DNA of 64,000 bases from the NCBI GenBank assembly GCA_963814975.1, contig CAWFFB010000022.1, positions 310,001 to 374,000 of the forward strand. The letters are read 5' to 3'. Of the stretch, positions 28,084 to 37,350 are shown piece after piece. The notes under the pieces are model-generated. The model searched no databases. It was not told the origin of the DNA and was given only the letters and a program-made list of their open reading frames with translations. Each line of letters opens with the position of its first letter. The stretch's first letter is position 1. Both the position numbers and the translations under genes were made by a program. The stretch comes from CAVUXJ01 sp963814975 (lineage in GTDB: Bacteria; Acidobacteriota; Vicinamibacteria; Vicinamibacterales; CAVVIG01).

Positions 28084-28758
28084 TCAGCCGATCCGCCTCT
28101 GCCCGTCGGGGCAGTCCGGCAACAGCGGACAAACGTGACAGTGCGGATCGCGCTCTGTGCAGGTCGCCAGCGCATGGTGCGATAGATACACACTGGCTCG
28201 ACGAAAGCCATCGGGATTGTGCGCCAGTTCCCGGCTGAGCGCTCGTTGAACGGACCGGGTGGACTTCCGGGCGCCGTCGCATCCCGTACCGTACCCCAGA
28301 CGACGGCCGACGCGGGACACGTGCGCATCGACGCCGAGCAGACACCGATCGGCGGCGAACAGCAGCATCCGGCGCGGATAGGCCTCGCCCAGGTGCGGAA
28401 ACGGTCTCAGCGCACGGCGGGCGCCGAGGAGGGGCCCTCTAATGAGCGCGGGGAGCGTCGGCGATCGCCTGAAGAGGGCGACACCGTTTCTGAGGGTCCG
28501 GAGGCGCTGTTCCTGGTACGGTCCCGCCAACGCGACCGCTCCCGCGAGGGCCTTCTGCGGTGCGCGCCACATCGCGTCAGGGGTCAGCACGCGGATGCGC
28601 TTCAGCGCGCCAAACGCCGCGTCGCGCCTGGCCGGCGTGGTGTGCATCGACAACGCTTCCCACAGAAATATCGCGAACGGATCGCGCGGTGGCGCCGGCA
28701 ACAGGCCGTAGAACTGCTGCAGACGCGATAGCAGCGTCTCGAGACGACTCATGCTCAC
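28084..28758 (-). CDS. Endonuclease III-like HhH-GPD glycosylase lacking the catalytic lysine
   Basis: A 224-residue HhH-GPD protein. The four-Cys iron-sulfur pattern C-x6-C-x2-C-x5-C is intact at the C-terminus (CTERDPHC, HVC, PLLPDC). The helix-hairpin-helix reads FPHLGEAYP (residues 120-128) and the catalytic Asp is kept (VDAHV, D144). The lysine of Nth (18 residues before that Asp) is Ala126, so bifunctional lyase chemistry is unlikely. It could be a monofunctional glycosylase or a structural relative. Its substrate is unknown. Confidence 0.78.
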   Translation of the reverse strand: MSMSRLETLLSRLQQFYGLLPAPPRDPFAIFLWEALSMHTTPARRDAAFGALKRIRVLTPDAMWRAPQKALAGAVALAGPYQEQRLRTLRNGVALFRRSPTLPALIRGPLLGARRALRPFPHLGEAYPRRMLLFAADRCLLGVDAHVSRVGRRLGYGTGCDGARKSTRSVQRALSRELAHNPDGFRRASVYLSHHALATCTERDPHCHVCPLLPDCPDGQRRIG

Positions 28759-28785
28759 GATCGAAAGACGAAATGACAGAGTTCA

Positions 28786-28850
28786 GATTTCAGATGGAAT
28801 CCTGAATGCGGCAATCTGCCCTTCAATCCTGAAATCGACCATCTGCAATC
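28786..28850. repeat. Intergenic inverted repeat, CAGARTTCAGA family (copy 2)
   Basis: GATTTCAGATGG (28786-28797) pairs with CCATCTGCAATC (28839-28850) with one mismatch. It begins with the same ATGACAGA(G)TTCAGA unit seen at 28012. It lies between two minus-strand genes, so it is not simply a convergent terminator. Confidence 0.55.
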
Positions 28851-30221
28851 TCATGATCCGCGGCTGATCTCCTCGTACAGATGGGCCGACGCGATGATGC
28901 CGTTGTGGAAGTTCAACAGGTCGAGCTTCTCGTTCGGCGCGTGTGCGTTCTCGTCGGGCAGGCCTACCCCGAACAGCACCGAGGGAAGACCGAGCTCCTC
29001 CTGAAACGTCGAGACCACCGGAATCGAGCCGCCTTCCCTCGTGAAAACCGGTTTCCGGCCGAACCCCTTCTCGATCGCGCGGCCGGCGGCCTGCACGTAG
29101 GGATTGTCGAACGAGGTCATCCACGGCTTCCCGCCGTGCATGCGGGTGACCTTCAACTCGACGGTCTTCGGCGCAAGCTTCTCGACGTATGCCTGGAACA
29201 AATCGGCGATCTTGTTCGGATCCTGATCCGGCACGAGCCGCATGCTGATCTTCGCCATCGCCACGGCCGGCAGCACCGTCTTGGCGCCCTCGCCGGTGAA
29301 GCCGGACAACAGGCCGTTGACCTCCAGTGTCGGCCGCGCCCACGTCCGTTCGAGCGTGGTGTACCCACTCTCACCAAGCAGCTTCGGAATACCGAAGTCC
29401 TTCTTGTATTTCCGCTCGTTGAAAGGGAGCGACGCCCATGCGCTCCGTTCCTCCTCCTGCAGCGGCTTCACCTCGTCGTAAAACCCCGGAATCCTGATCC
29501 GGCCGCTTCGATCCTTCATTTGCGCGATCATCTGCGCCAGCACGAACGCGGGGTTCGCCACGGCCCCGCCGAAGGAACCGGAATGCAGATCGGTATTGCT
29601 GCCGCGCAGGTCGATCTGGAAGTAGACCAGGCCGCGCAATCCGTAACAGATCGACGGCACGCCGCGGGCGAACATCGCGGAATCCGAAATGACGACGACA
29701 TCCGCTTTCAGATCGGCCTTGTGCGAGCGGACGAAATCGTCGAGATGCTGACTGCCGACTTCTTCCTCGCCCTCGATGATGAACTTCATATTGACCGGCA
29801 GGCGGCCGCCCTGTTTCAGGTGCGCCTCGACCGCCTTGAAATGCATGAACACCTGGCCCTTGTCGTCGGCCGAGCCGCGCGCATAGAGCTCGCCGTCACG
29901 AATCGTTGCCTCGAACGGCGGCGATTCCCACAGATTCAACGGATCGACCGGCTGCACGTCGTAGTGCCCGTAGAAGAGAATCGTCGGCGCGCCGGGAGCG
30001 CCGAGCCAGTCGCCATAAACGACCGGATTGCCCGGCGTTTCGATCAACCGCACGTTCTCCAGGCCGATCCGGCGCATTTCTTCGCTGCACCACTCAGCGC
30101 AACGCCTGACGTCACCGGCGTGCTCGGGAAGGGCGCTGATGCTCGGGATGGCGAGCAGCGCCTTCAGCTCGTCGAGGTACCGATCGCGGTTGACGTTGAT
30201 GTAGTCGATGATCGTGTCCAT
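28851..30221 (-). CDS. M20 family dipeptidase/carboxypeptidase
   Basis: A 456-residue M20 metallopeptidase close to the CNDP/ArgE-type dipeptidases. Zinc ligands and catalytic residues are visible: GHYDVQP (His and Asp), GSADDKG (Asp), catalytic Glu in IIEGEEEVGS, VVISDSAMF (Asp), and a C-terminal His in DENAHAPNEKL. The dimerisation domain lies between. A Shine-Dalgarno (AGGAG) precedes the ATG at 30221. It probably hydrolyses dipeptides in the cytosol. Confidence 0.92.
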   Translation of the reverse strand: MDTIIDYINVNRDRYLDELKALLAIPSISALPEHAGDVRRCAEWCSEEMRRIGLENVRLIETPGNPVVYGDWLGAPGAPTILFYGHYDVQPVDPLNLWESPPFEATIRDGELYARGSADDKGQVFMHFKAVEAHLKQGGRLPVNMKFIIEGEEEVGSQHLDDFVRSHKADLKADVVVISDSAMFARGVPSICYGLRGLVYFQIDLRGSNTDLHSGSFGGAVANPAFVLAQMIAQMKDRSGRIRIPGFYDEVKPLQEEERSAWASLPFNERKYKKDFGIPKLLGESGYTTLERTWARPTLEVNGLLSGFTGEGAKTVLPAVAMAKISMRLVPDQDPNKIADLFQAYVEKLAPKTVELKVTRMHGGKPWMTSFDNPYVQAAGRAIEKGFGRKPVFTREGGSIPVVSTFQEELGLPSVLFGVGLPDENAHAPNEKLDLLNFHNGIIASAHLYEEISRGS

Positions 30222-30317
30222 GGGGGATGACTCCTGAGTGACCGGCGTTTCAACTCGCGAGTCGACAGCCCGCGCGCGGCGAAAACCACGAGGGCCACGA
30301 CCGTTGGGACATTACCG

Positions 30318-31133
30318 TCACGGTTTGCACAATCTCCAGCGGGCATTCTCCTCGATCGCCCGCCCTTCGCGCTCGAGCTTCTCGAGATGGGCCGCGACGT
30401 TCTGGCCAGCAGCTGGCCGAAGCGCGGGATCGAGTCCATCATAGATGGATTCCACGATCGTCTGCACGGTGTCACGCCCTGCGGCGACCGAGGCGATCAC
30501 CTGTCTCTCTCGCATCCGACGATGCTCGAGATGCGCGGCCAGCACCGCGGCTGGATCGTGAACGTCCGGACCATGCGCTGGCAGCAACACCCGCGGGCGC
30601 AACGCCAGCACTCGCTCGAGCGCGAGCAGATAGCTGCTGAGGTCGCCGCCTCCGCTTCGGTCAATCATGACGCTTCCGCCGGGAATGATCAGATCCCCGG
30701 TGAACGCCGTGCCGCTGCTCTCGTGCCAGAAGACGAGGTGATCCGGTGAATGTCCCGGCGTGTGAAGAGCCAGCAGCGATTCTCCGCCGGCTGTTAGAAC
30801 GTCGCCGTCGGCGATTGGATGCCACCAAACCGAGTACCTGAGGTCATCATTCGGCGCTGGATACTTGTGGAACGACGTGCCCGAGTGCGCGGCGGCCAGG
30901 GCCGGCGCTCCCGACGCGTGATCGGCGTGACCGTGGGTCACGAATACTCGGACGAGACGGGCATCGCGCTGGTCAAGATGGTGGTCGATCGCTGCGAGAT
31001 GTCGCGGTTCGCCGACGCCGGCATCGATGAGCGCGGCGTCCCCGTCCGGCCCGACCAGCAGGTAGGTATTGTTGCCCCGCCCGGTCATCGGGCTCGGGTT
31101 GTGAGCAGCAAGCCTGATCGGCTCGAACGACAT
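30318..31133 (-). CDS. MBL fold metallo-hydrolase (LACTB2-like)
   Basis: A 271-residue metallo-beta-lactamase fold enzyme: NTYLLVGPDGDAALIDAG, THGHADHASG (HxHxDH), a second His in HTPGHSPDHLVF, GDLIIPGG and LLPAHGPDV, followed by a winged-helix-like C-terminal region (HLEHRRMRERQV). This layout is that of LACTB2-like hydrolases, some of which are nucleases. Upstream neighbours are broken transporter pieces, so context does not help. Confidence 0.88.
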   Translation of the reverse strand: MSFEPIRLAAHNPSPMTGRGNNTYLLVGPDGDAALIDAGVGEPRHLAAIDHHLDQRDARLVRVFVTHGHADHASGAPALAAAHSGTSFHKYPAPNDDLRYSVWWHPIADGDVLTAGGESLLALHTPGHSPDHLVFWHESSGTAFTGDLIIPGGSVMIDRSGGGDLSSYLLALERVLALRPRVLLPAHGPDVHDPAAVLAAHLEHRRMRERQVIASVAAGRDTVQTIVESIYDGLDPALRPAAGQNVAAHLEKLEREGRAIEENARWRLCKP

Positions 31134-31160
31134 GGCGAGACCTGGAACCGAGACGAGAAG

Positions 31161-31783
31161 TCAATAACTATAGCGAAGCGCGACACCGATGTGAGAGTTG
31201 AGCCGATACTGGCCGAGGAAGTCGTCGGCTTCGCCACGCACGAGCGAAGCGAACAGGGTCGTCCGCCAGTGCTGGCCCCGAGCCTGGGAGTATTCGCCCT
31301 TCGCGTAGAGTCCGCGGCCGTTCTGCCGGACAGCGGTTTCCAACGCGGCGCTGCGGTTCGGATCGATCGTGTAGGACACCCGGGCGATGACGGCACGGGC
31401 GCTGCCCCGGTCTGGTGCGAAGGTCAGGCTGAAGCCGTCCGCCATCACGATGTCGCCGGCGTAGCCCCCCACGAACAGCCATTCCCCGACTGCCGCTCGA
31501 GTTGCACAACGTACTGTAGATATTCCTCGGTCCCAGGCGTCGGCGAGGTGAAGTACCCGGTTTCCCCCTTGAGCGTGAACCATCGGAGCGAGACGGCGGC
31601 GTCACCGCCCACCATCGACAGAGACGGGTATGTTCTCGTAATGCCGACCGATGTCACGGGTGGGATTCCGGACGCCGGGCTCATGGCGTCGGCGGATGCC
31701 AGACGACCGGTCGTTACGATGGTCGGCAGATGATTGAACCCTCGATAGACGGACGCCGAGTACTCGTACCCTCTGCCCATATG
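31161..31783 (-). pseudogene. Outer-membrane beta-barrel C-terminal fragment
   Basis: The last ~205 codons of an outer-membrane barrel protein are readable in two frames. From about 31783 (GYEYSASVYRGFNHLPTIV to VVQLERQSG) the frame shifts near 31480-31500 and continues as EWLFVGGYAGDIVMADGF, ending HIGVALRYSY, a typical aromatic C-terminal strand. No start, signal peptide or N-terminal half is present. It directly abuts the truncated permease at about 31785, so the gene has lost its front half or the assembly is chimeric. Confidence 0.6.
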
Positions 31784-31784
31784 G

Positions 31785-31964
31785 CGGCTCGGTTTTGCCG
31801 GCGATGCGGTCGACCGTCCGGGTGAACGCGAAGAGCACGCTCTCGTTGGCCGCGCGCATCCCGACGAAGACGGCGACACCGAGCACGATGCCCGCGATGG
31901 TCAGCAGCGTCCGCAGCACGTGCTTGCGGAAGTACGGCCAGCTGATCAGGGCAAGAAGCTGCAT
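31785..31964 (-). pseudogene. MacB/FtsX-type ABC permease, N-terminal fragment
   Basis: About 59 codons (ISWPYFRKHVLRTLLTIAGIVLG to RIAGKTE) match the first membrane helix and start of the periplasmic domain of FtsX/MacB-like permeases of ~400-850 residues. Similarity stops at about 31785, where outer-membrane protein sequence begins. ATG at 31964 lies 5 bp after the stop of the ATPase gene, the usual operon order. As it stands it cannot make a functional permease. Confidence 0.65.
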
Positions 31965-31969
31965 GATGC

Positions 31970-32681
31970 CTACCCGCGTCGCCCTGCCGCACCGGTTGCC
32001 TCGGGTGCCTCTCGGCGGACGTCCTCGACGAGCCGGCCGTCAAGAAGCGTAATCGTCCGATGGCAGCTTCGGGCCACTTTCATGTCGTGCGTCACGATGA
32101 CGACGGTCGCACCGAGACGTGCGTGGACATCGCGAACGAGTTTCAGGATCTCATCGCCGGTCTGGGTATCGAGGTTGCCGGTCGGCTCGTCGGCCAGCAG
32201 AATGGGAGGATCGATCGCCAGAGCCCGTGCGATCGCCACGCGCTGACGCTCCCCGCCAGACAGCTCCTCCGGCAGATGGCGCATGCGGTGTTCGAGCCCG
32301 ACGAGCTTCAGCAGCTCGGTCGATCGTTCCCGGACCTTCGTTCGCGCCCAGCCGCGCAGGTGGAGCGGCAGACCGACGTTTTCGAGACACGACAACGTCG
32401 GCAGCAAATTGAAAAACTGGAAGATGAAACCGATCTGTCCCGCCTCACACGCGTGAGCGCATTGTCGGAAAGTCCCGCCAGCGCCTCACCATCGATGCGG
32501 ACCTGGCCGGTGGTGGGACGGTCGAGACCGCCGACGAGATTGAGGAGCGTGGACTTGCCCGAACCCGACGGCTCGATGATCGCACCATCTCGCCGCGTTC
32601 GATAGACAGCGTCAGGTCCTGCAGCGCGGTCACACTCCGCTTGCCGGCGAACTGTTTGCTGACCTGGTCGAGTTCGATCAT
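31970..32681 (-). pseudogene. MacB/LolD-type ABC transporter ATP-binding protein (frameshifted)
   Basis: About 236 codons in three frames. The N-terminus MIELDQVSKQFAGKRSVTALQDLTLSIERGEM is followed, one frame off, by Walker A PSGSGKST and GGLDRPTTGQV, then after a second shift near 32410-32450 by a Q-loop region, signature LSGGERQRVAIARAL, Walker B ILLADEPTGNLD and VIVTHD. All ATPase motifs are preserved. It is the typical partner of the adjacent permease. A TGTGA-N6-TCACA palindrome lies immediately upstream. Confidence 0.8.
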
Positions 32682-32690
32682 CAGCTATTG

Positions 32691-32706
32691 TGTGAATAGT
32701 TTCACA
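32691..32706. promoter_or_regulatory. CRP-like palindrome upstream of the ABC operon
   Basis: TGTGA-ATAGTT-TCACA has the exact half-sites and 6-bp spacer of CRP-family operators, within a longer ATTGTG...CACAAT dyad. It ends 9 bp before the ATG of the ABC ATPase (minus strand), where binding would repress rather than activate. Which CRP/FNR-type protein would bind it cannot be told. Confidence 0.5.
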
Positions 32707-32770
32707 ATGATGTCAAATCACACCGGATTTCAAGGAACTTCAGGATGCCCCCCGGGCACATCTAAACGCC

Positions 32771-32984
32771 TCAGGTACCCCCAAATCCAATGACGACGGT
32801 GCCCTTCTCGTCGTCCACGATTACCGGAACTGCCCGCCGGCCTTCGCTGTACGCCAGCATCCGCTCGAGGGCCAACGCCTCCTGCTTGACATTGATGTAC
32901 CTCAAACGGGATTCCGCGGCGCGCGTAGTCAGCGCGCGCGGCCTGCGTGTACGGACACGAGTCCTTCCCGTAAATCTGGACCAT
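32771..32984 (-). pseudogene. Uxx-star (glutaredoxin-like) small protein, one-base frameshift
   Basis: ATG at 32984 begins MVQIYGKDSCPYTQAARADY, matching the Uxx-star (seleno)protein family, here with Cys in the redox position. After GIPFE a single extra G (GAGG-TAC on the coding strand) shifts the frame. The next frame carries YINVKQEALALERMLAYSEG, then VPVIV and the end TVVIGFGGT before TGA at 32771. The span is 214 bp: 71 codons plus one base. A thioredoxin-fold redox protein of 70 residues is inferred; the indel is probably an error. Confidence 0.72.
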
Positions 32985-33021
32985 TGCTCCTTCCCCCAAT
33001 GGGTACAATATCCTGACCTTC

Positions 33022-34647
33022 GTGTTTCCCACTCTCACACAAGACACGTTCACGGCGGACGAAGCGCGAGCCTTGGCGTCGTTCTTCACGAACGCCGACA
33101 AGCCCGTCTTCGCGCTCAGAAATCTTCCTGAAACGGTGAAAGGTGCGTTGTTCGCGCGTTACTCGCGGTCCGCGAAATCGCTGCGACGACTGTTTCTCGA
33201 CGAGTTTCTCGGCCAGATGCCCGCGTCCTCGCCGGAACCTGGCGGTGCGGCCGCCAGACCGGCCGCCGCCGGGGTGGAGCGTGCCGATCGACTGTACGCG
33301 CGCGTGCTCAACGAGTACGGCGACGACTCGGTCGCGCAACTCGGTGGTGCTCATCTTGCCTGCGAAGGCGTGTCGAACGTCCTCACCAAGGTGCTCGAGT
33401 GGGGTCGCTTGATGGCATATCTCGAGCAATCCACGCGCTACGTGCCGTACACGGATCGGCCGAATGGACGCTGGAAGTACCATGTGCCGGCCGAAATCGA
33501 GCGGACGCCTTTGGCCGCGGACTTCGGCCGGGCGCTGGACTTCGCATTCGAAACGTACTCGCGCTGGATTCCGGCCATGGAAGCCCACTTCCGGGCGAAA
33601 TACCCGAAAGTCCCCGACGATTCCGAGGCCGTATATCGGTCGGTGATTCGTGCGAAGGCCCTGGACACGCTGCGCGGCCTGCTGCCGGCCGCGACGACCT
33701 CGAACGTCGGTCTATTCGGAACCGGTCAGGCCTTCGAGGCGCTGCTGCTGCGGATGTTCGCGCATCCGCTCGAAGAAGTTCAGGCGGAGGCCCGGATGAT
33801 GCTCGCCGAGCTGCGGCAGGTCATCCCGGCCTTTCTCGCGCGCATCGACCAGCCGGATCGCGGCGGGCGCTGGATCGAGTATCTGTCCACGACGAAGCGG
33901 GCGTTCGAATCAGAGGCGCGCCCGATGGTGTGCGACATTCCGCCGCAGGCGAGACCCGAGGTGACCCTCACCGAGTTCGACCCTGAAGGGGAGGTGAAGG
34001 TCGTGGCGTCGGCCCTCTACGCGGTCTCGCGGCTGCCCGACGACCAGCTCATCGAGGTGGCGAGAGGGATGTCGAACGACGATCGCGCCGGCCTGCTTCG
34101 CGCGTACGTTGGCGATCGCGTCAACCGGCGGCACAAGCCTGGGCGGGCCTTCGAGCGGACGCGCTATCGCTTTGACGTGCTCGCGGATTACGGCGCATTC
34201 CGCGATCTTCAGCGCCATCGACTGCTCACCCTGGACTGGCAGCCGCTCAGCCCTGAGCACGGATACACGGAGCCGGCCGCCATCGAGGAAGCCGGCGCCC
34301 TCGCCGACTGGCGCGCCGTGATGGATCGATCGGCCGCCCTCCACGCCACACTGCTCGCGCGAGGGCTGGCGGAGGTCGCCCCGTACTCAGTCGTCATGGC
34401 CTACCGCGTTCGCTTTTACATGGACATGAACGCGCGCGAAGCGCTGCACGTCATCGAGTTACGCACGGGACCCCAGGGACATCCCTCCTACCGGCGGGTC
34501 TGTCAGTTGATGCACCGCGCGATTGCCGAGGTCGCGGGCCATCGCGCTCTGGCGGCTGCGATGCAGTTCGCGGATCACTCGACCGTGGAGCTGGAACGTC
34601 TCCAGTCGGAGCGCGCCTCAGAGAAGAAGCGGAACACCCAGGCCTAA
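33022..34647 (+). CDS. Double-length ThyX-like (FAD-dependent thymidylate synthase) protein
   Basis: A 541-residue protein made of two ThyX-like halves; ordinary ThyX is about 220-250 residues. The first half has the end of the ThyX signature (EQSTRY at 135-140) but not RHR; the second half has RHR (398-400, in LQRHRLLTLDW) but not the SxRY part. Together the signature is divided between halves. It likely binds FAD and dUMP in an intramolecular pseudodimer, or is a non-canonical relative. GTG at 33022 lies 12 nt after TACAAT (33004-33009). Its stop overlaps that of the convergent def gene. Confidence 0.8.
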   Translation: MFPTLTQDTFTADEARALASFFTNADKPVFALRNLPETVKGALFARYSRSAKSLRRLFLDEFLGQMPASSPEPGGAAARPAAAGVERADRLYARVLNEYGDDSVAQLGGAHLACEGVSNVLTKVLEWGRLMAYLEQSTRYVPYTDRPNGRWKYHVPAEIERTPLAADFGRALDFAFETYSRWIPAMEAHFRAKYPKVPDDSEAVYRSVIRAKALDTLRGLLPAATTSNVGLFGTGQAFEALLLRMFAHPLEEVQAEARMMLAELRQVIPAFLARIDQPDRGGRWIEYLSTTKRAFESEARPMVCDIPPQARPEVTLTEFDPEGEVKVVASALYAVSRLPDDQLIEVARGMSNDDRAGLLRAYVGDRVNRRHKPGRAFERTRYRFDVLADYGAFRDLQRHRLLTLDWQPLSPEHGYTEPAAIEEAGALADWRAVMDRSAALHATLLARGLAEVAPYSVVMAYRVRFYMDMNAREALHVIELRTGPQGHPSYRRVCQLMHRAIAEVAGHRALAAAMQFADHSTVELERLQSERASEKKRNTQA

Positions 34648-35177
34648 TCTTCCTTTGCCCAGTATCGCGAGTATTCGTCGAGGAACGTCAGCGACTCGAA
34701 CGATCGCATCCGATCGAAGAAGAGGATCCCGTCCAGGTGGTCGGTCTCGTGCTGGATGACGCGCGCCGGATAACTGTGCACGCGCAGTTCGATCCGCTCT
34801 CCATGCCGACCCAGTGCGCGCAGCACGATCTCGCGGGCGCGCGGCACGCGCCCGCGGATATCCGGAATGCTCAGGCACCCTTCCCAATCCTCGATGATCT
34901 CCGATCCCACGGGCGTGATTTCGGGGTTGATGAGCACCACCGGCTTCGGGTCGTCGCCCCGTTCATCGTCGGCCGGGTCGATGGTCGCCACAAACAGACG
35001 GACGCTCTCGTGCACCTGTGGGGCCGCCAGGCCGACGCCGTGATACTCGATCATCGTCTCGATCATGTCGTCAACGAGCGCCTGAACCGCCGGGCGCTTG
35101 ATGTCGGCCCGGTCCAGCTCACGGGCCCTGGCGCGCAGCACGGGATGCCCCATCCGCGCGACCTTCAGAATGGACAT
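34644..35177 (-). CDS. def: Peptide deformylase
   Basis: A 177-residue deformylase with all three motifs: GVGLAAPQV, EGCLSIP (Cys ligand) and HETDHLDG (His ligands and catalytic Glu). It removes formyl groups from nascent proteins. Its TAG stop overlaps the TAA of the convergent ThyX-like gene (CTAA). A consensus TATAAT (35186-35191 on the opposite strand) is 8 nt before the ATG, with no Shine-Dalgarno. Confidence 0.95.
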   Translation of the reverse strand: MSILKVARMGHPVLRARARELDRADIKRPAVQALVDDMIETMIEYHGVGLAAPQVHESVRLFVATIDPADDERGDDPKPVVLINPEITPVGSEIIEDWEGCLSIPDIRGRVPRAREIVLRALGRHGERIELRVHSYPARVIQHETDHLDGILFFDRMRSFESLTFLDEYSRYWAKED

Positions 35178-35185
35178 GACCGGCG

Positions 35186-35191
35186 ATTATA
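35186..35191 (-). promoter_or_regulatory. -10 element of def, close to the start codon
   Basis: Read on the minus strand the hexamer is TATAAT, followed by CGCCGGTC and the ATG. This spacing would give a leaderless transcript, as at the E1 gene. Confidence 0.5.
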
Positions 35192-35256
35192 CTAGCCCAC
35201 GGGCGGACCGGCCTCGCTGGGCCGGTCGCCGAACCTGACGTCCGCATCACCAGAAC

Positions 35257-35810
35257 GTGTCTGAGTTTTCCCTGCAGTCACACGACGACTCGCACGGCTA
35301 TCGCTTCTGTCCGCAATGCGGCGGCACGCTCGAGCGTCGGCTGCTGAAAGCGACGGAACCGGAGCGGCTTGTCTGCCGCGCGTGCGGGTTTGTCTTTTAC
35401 ATCGATCCGAAGATCGCCGTCGGCACCATCATCCGGTCGTTGTCCGGGCGGATCGTGCTCGTTCGTCGGTCGATCGATCCGGCTATGGGAAATGGGTGTT
35501 TCCCGGCGGCTACGTCGACCGCGGGGAACCGCTGACGGTTGCCGCGATTCGCGAGGCCCGGGAGGAATGCGGCCTCGACGTGCGCCTGGATGGTCTCGTC
35601 AATATCTACTCATACGCGGGCCGAACGCCGGTCATCGTCGTGTATGCGGCGACCGCCATCGGCGGCACGCTCGCGGCAGACGACGAGTGTCTCGAAACGG
35701 CTGAGTTCGATCCGATTGCGATTCCATGGGACGGAGCTCGCCTTCCGAAGCACCCGAGGAAGGCTTGCGCGATTTCCTGGCCGGCCTCCTGCATCCGATT
35801 CCCGCCGTAG
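35257..35810 (+). pseudogene. NUDIX hydrolase with N-terminal zinc ribbon (frameshifted)
   Basis: The first frame gives a zinc ribbon (FCPQCGGTLE ... CRACGFVFY) and the opening beta-strands (PKIAVGTIIR, GRIVLVRRSIDPAMG). After a shift near 35487 the next frame has the Nudix box (WVFPGGYVDRGEPLTVAAIREAREECGLD) and TPVIVVYAATAIGG. A further shift near 35735-35755 moves the C-terminus (LAFRST, EEGLRDFLAGLLHPI) into other frames, so the true end is uncertain. It resembles NADH/ADP-ribose pyrophosphatases. Start GTG 35257 is tentative. Confidence 0.72.
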
Positions 35811-35841
35811 CTCGATTTCCGTCTCGATCGAGACCAGGAGC

Positions 35842-37291
35842 TCAGTCGGCCAGGCCCTCCGCTTTCCTTTCCTCTGGCGTAATCTTTCCGCCGGCCGCGA
35901 GGATCTCGCCGTCGCGGTCGATCGGCACCTGGGGCACGCGCACGTACTTCTCCACGATCGGCGCCGTGCCCTCGATCTTCAGCTGGCGCATCAGGAAGGT
36001 GAATCGCTCCTCGAGCGATTGGCCGATTGCGCGACGGGCCTCCTCCGGAATGCTCCACATGCGCCGCTTGAACGGTCCGATCGCCTTCTTCCGCGCCTTG
36101 TAGATGAACTGCTCTTCGGTATCCTTCGGTTTGCGCTCCTCGAGCGCGTTCTCGCGAACCCAGGCGTACATCTCGGCTTTCAGGTCGGCCGGAAACTGCG
36201 GGTGCTCGTACACCATGTTCTGGAAATCGGTGGCCAGATGAATCTCGCAGGCGCCGACGCGCGGAAACGCGTCGAAGGCCTCGGGCGGCAGCGTCGAGGC
36301 GCCGTGCTGCACAGCGCCGCCCAGGCCGTAGTCCCTGCGAGCGACGCGCGACAGTTCCTCGAGTGTGTTCAAGTCGATCTTCACGTCGGTCCGGACCGTG
36401 CCGTCGGCGTTCACGAACCCGCCGTGGGCAGTGCCCGTCTGCACGCTGATCTTGCTGAGGCCGACCAGGTCCGCGCCGCGCTCCTTCAGCTTCTGGTTGA
36501 AACCGTTCATGTACGCGTGCAGTTCGTGCACGTCGGAATTCTTGCCCCCGACCTCGCCGATTTCTCCCCCGACGGACACGGTGACTCCGCGCGGTTCGGT
36601 GCGGCGGATGAACGCGGCGAAGTCGGCCGCGAGCGTGACGTTCACCTCCTGCTGTTCGGCCAGCGTCGGCTTGCCAGGTCGACCAGCGTCGACGTGTCGA
36701 TGTCGATGTTATAGAACCCGGCGGCAATCTCTTCCTTGATGAGCGCGCGCAGCGCGTCGATCTCCTTGTCTGCGGCCGGGGCTGTTGTATTTCTTGGCGT
36801 TCGTCTGGACGTGATCGCCCTGGATGAAGACCGGCCCACTGAAGCCTTCGCGCAGCGCCGCGGCGATGACGACCGCGGCGTACTCGTGCGGGCGCTGTTC
36901 CGTGTAGCCGATTTCGGATCGGGCGATCTCGAAAATGAACGCACCGGCATTGAGCTTCCTCGCGGACCGAACCACGGCGCGCGCCGTGTCGTAAGCCATC
37001 GCGCGCACGTTGATCGCCGGTACCGTGAAGCCGTCCGCCTCGCCGCGGCCCATCGCCATGTACAAGTCGTGAATCGACGCCGGGCGAATGCCCTTGGCGG
37101 CCGCGAGCGAGCGGATGATCCACCTCGCCGTACCGCGCAGCTCCGCGTCCTCGCCCAACGCGGCGGTCCACGCCAGCTTGTCGACGACGTCGTCCTCGAC
37201 GGCCGCCCCGACTCGTCACGCTGACGCGATCGCTCAGCACCGCGGCCGCCGGCTTCACTGCGTCACTCATCTCTTTGACGGAACTGAACAT
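35842..37291 (-). pseudogene. Class II aldolase (fructose-bisphosphate aldolase family), frameshifted
   Basis: About 480 codons in several frames. The N-terminus MFSSVKEMSDAVKPAAAVLSDRVSV precedes SIHDLYMAMGRGEADGFTVPAINVRAMAYDTARA. Metal/active-site regions include FIQGDHVQTN, FYNIDIDTSTLVDLA and, in the intact distal frame (35842-36645), SVGGEIGEVG and VQTGTAHGG. Frame changes fall near 37210, 36785 and 36675. It is likely a long class II aldolase of central sugar metabolism. Nothing inside the frames is missing, so error is likelier than decay. Confidence 0.75.
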
Positions 37292-37350
37292 GTGTCCTCC
37301 ACGGTCCGTCTGGTGCCCGACGCTACCGGGATCCTACGTCGTGTTTGCCT

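Noticed and set aside
35606..37291. A continuous 561-codon minus-strand frame across the aldolase.
   Set aside because: Only its first ~26 codons match the aldolase; the rest is Arg-rich shadow sequence, and the real protein continues in other frames.
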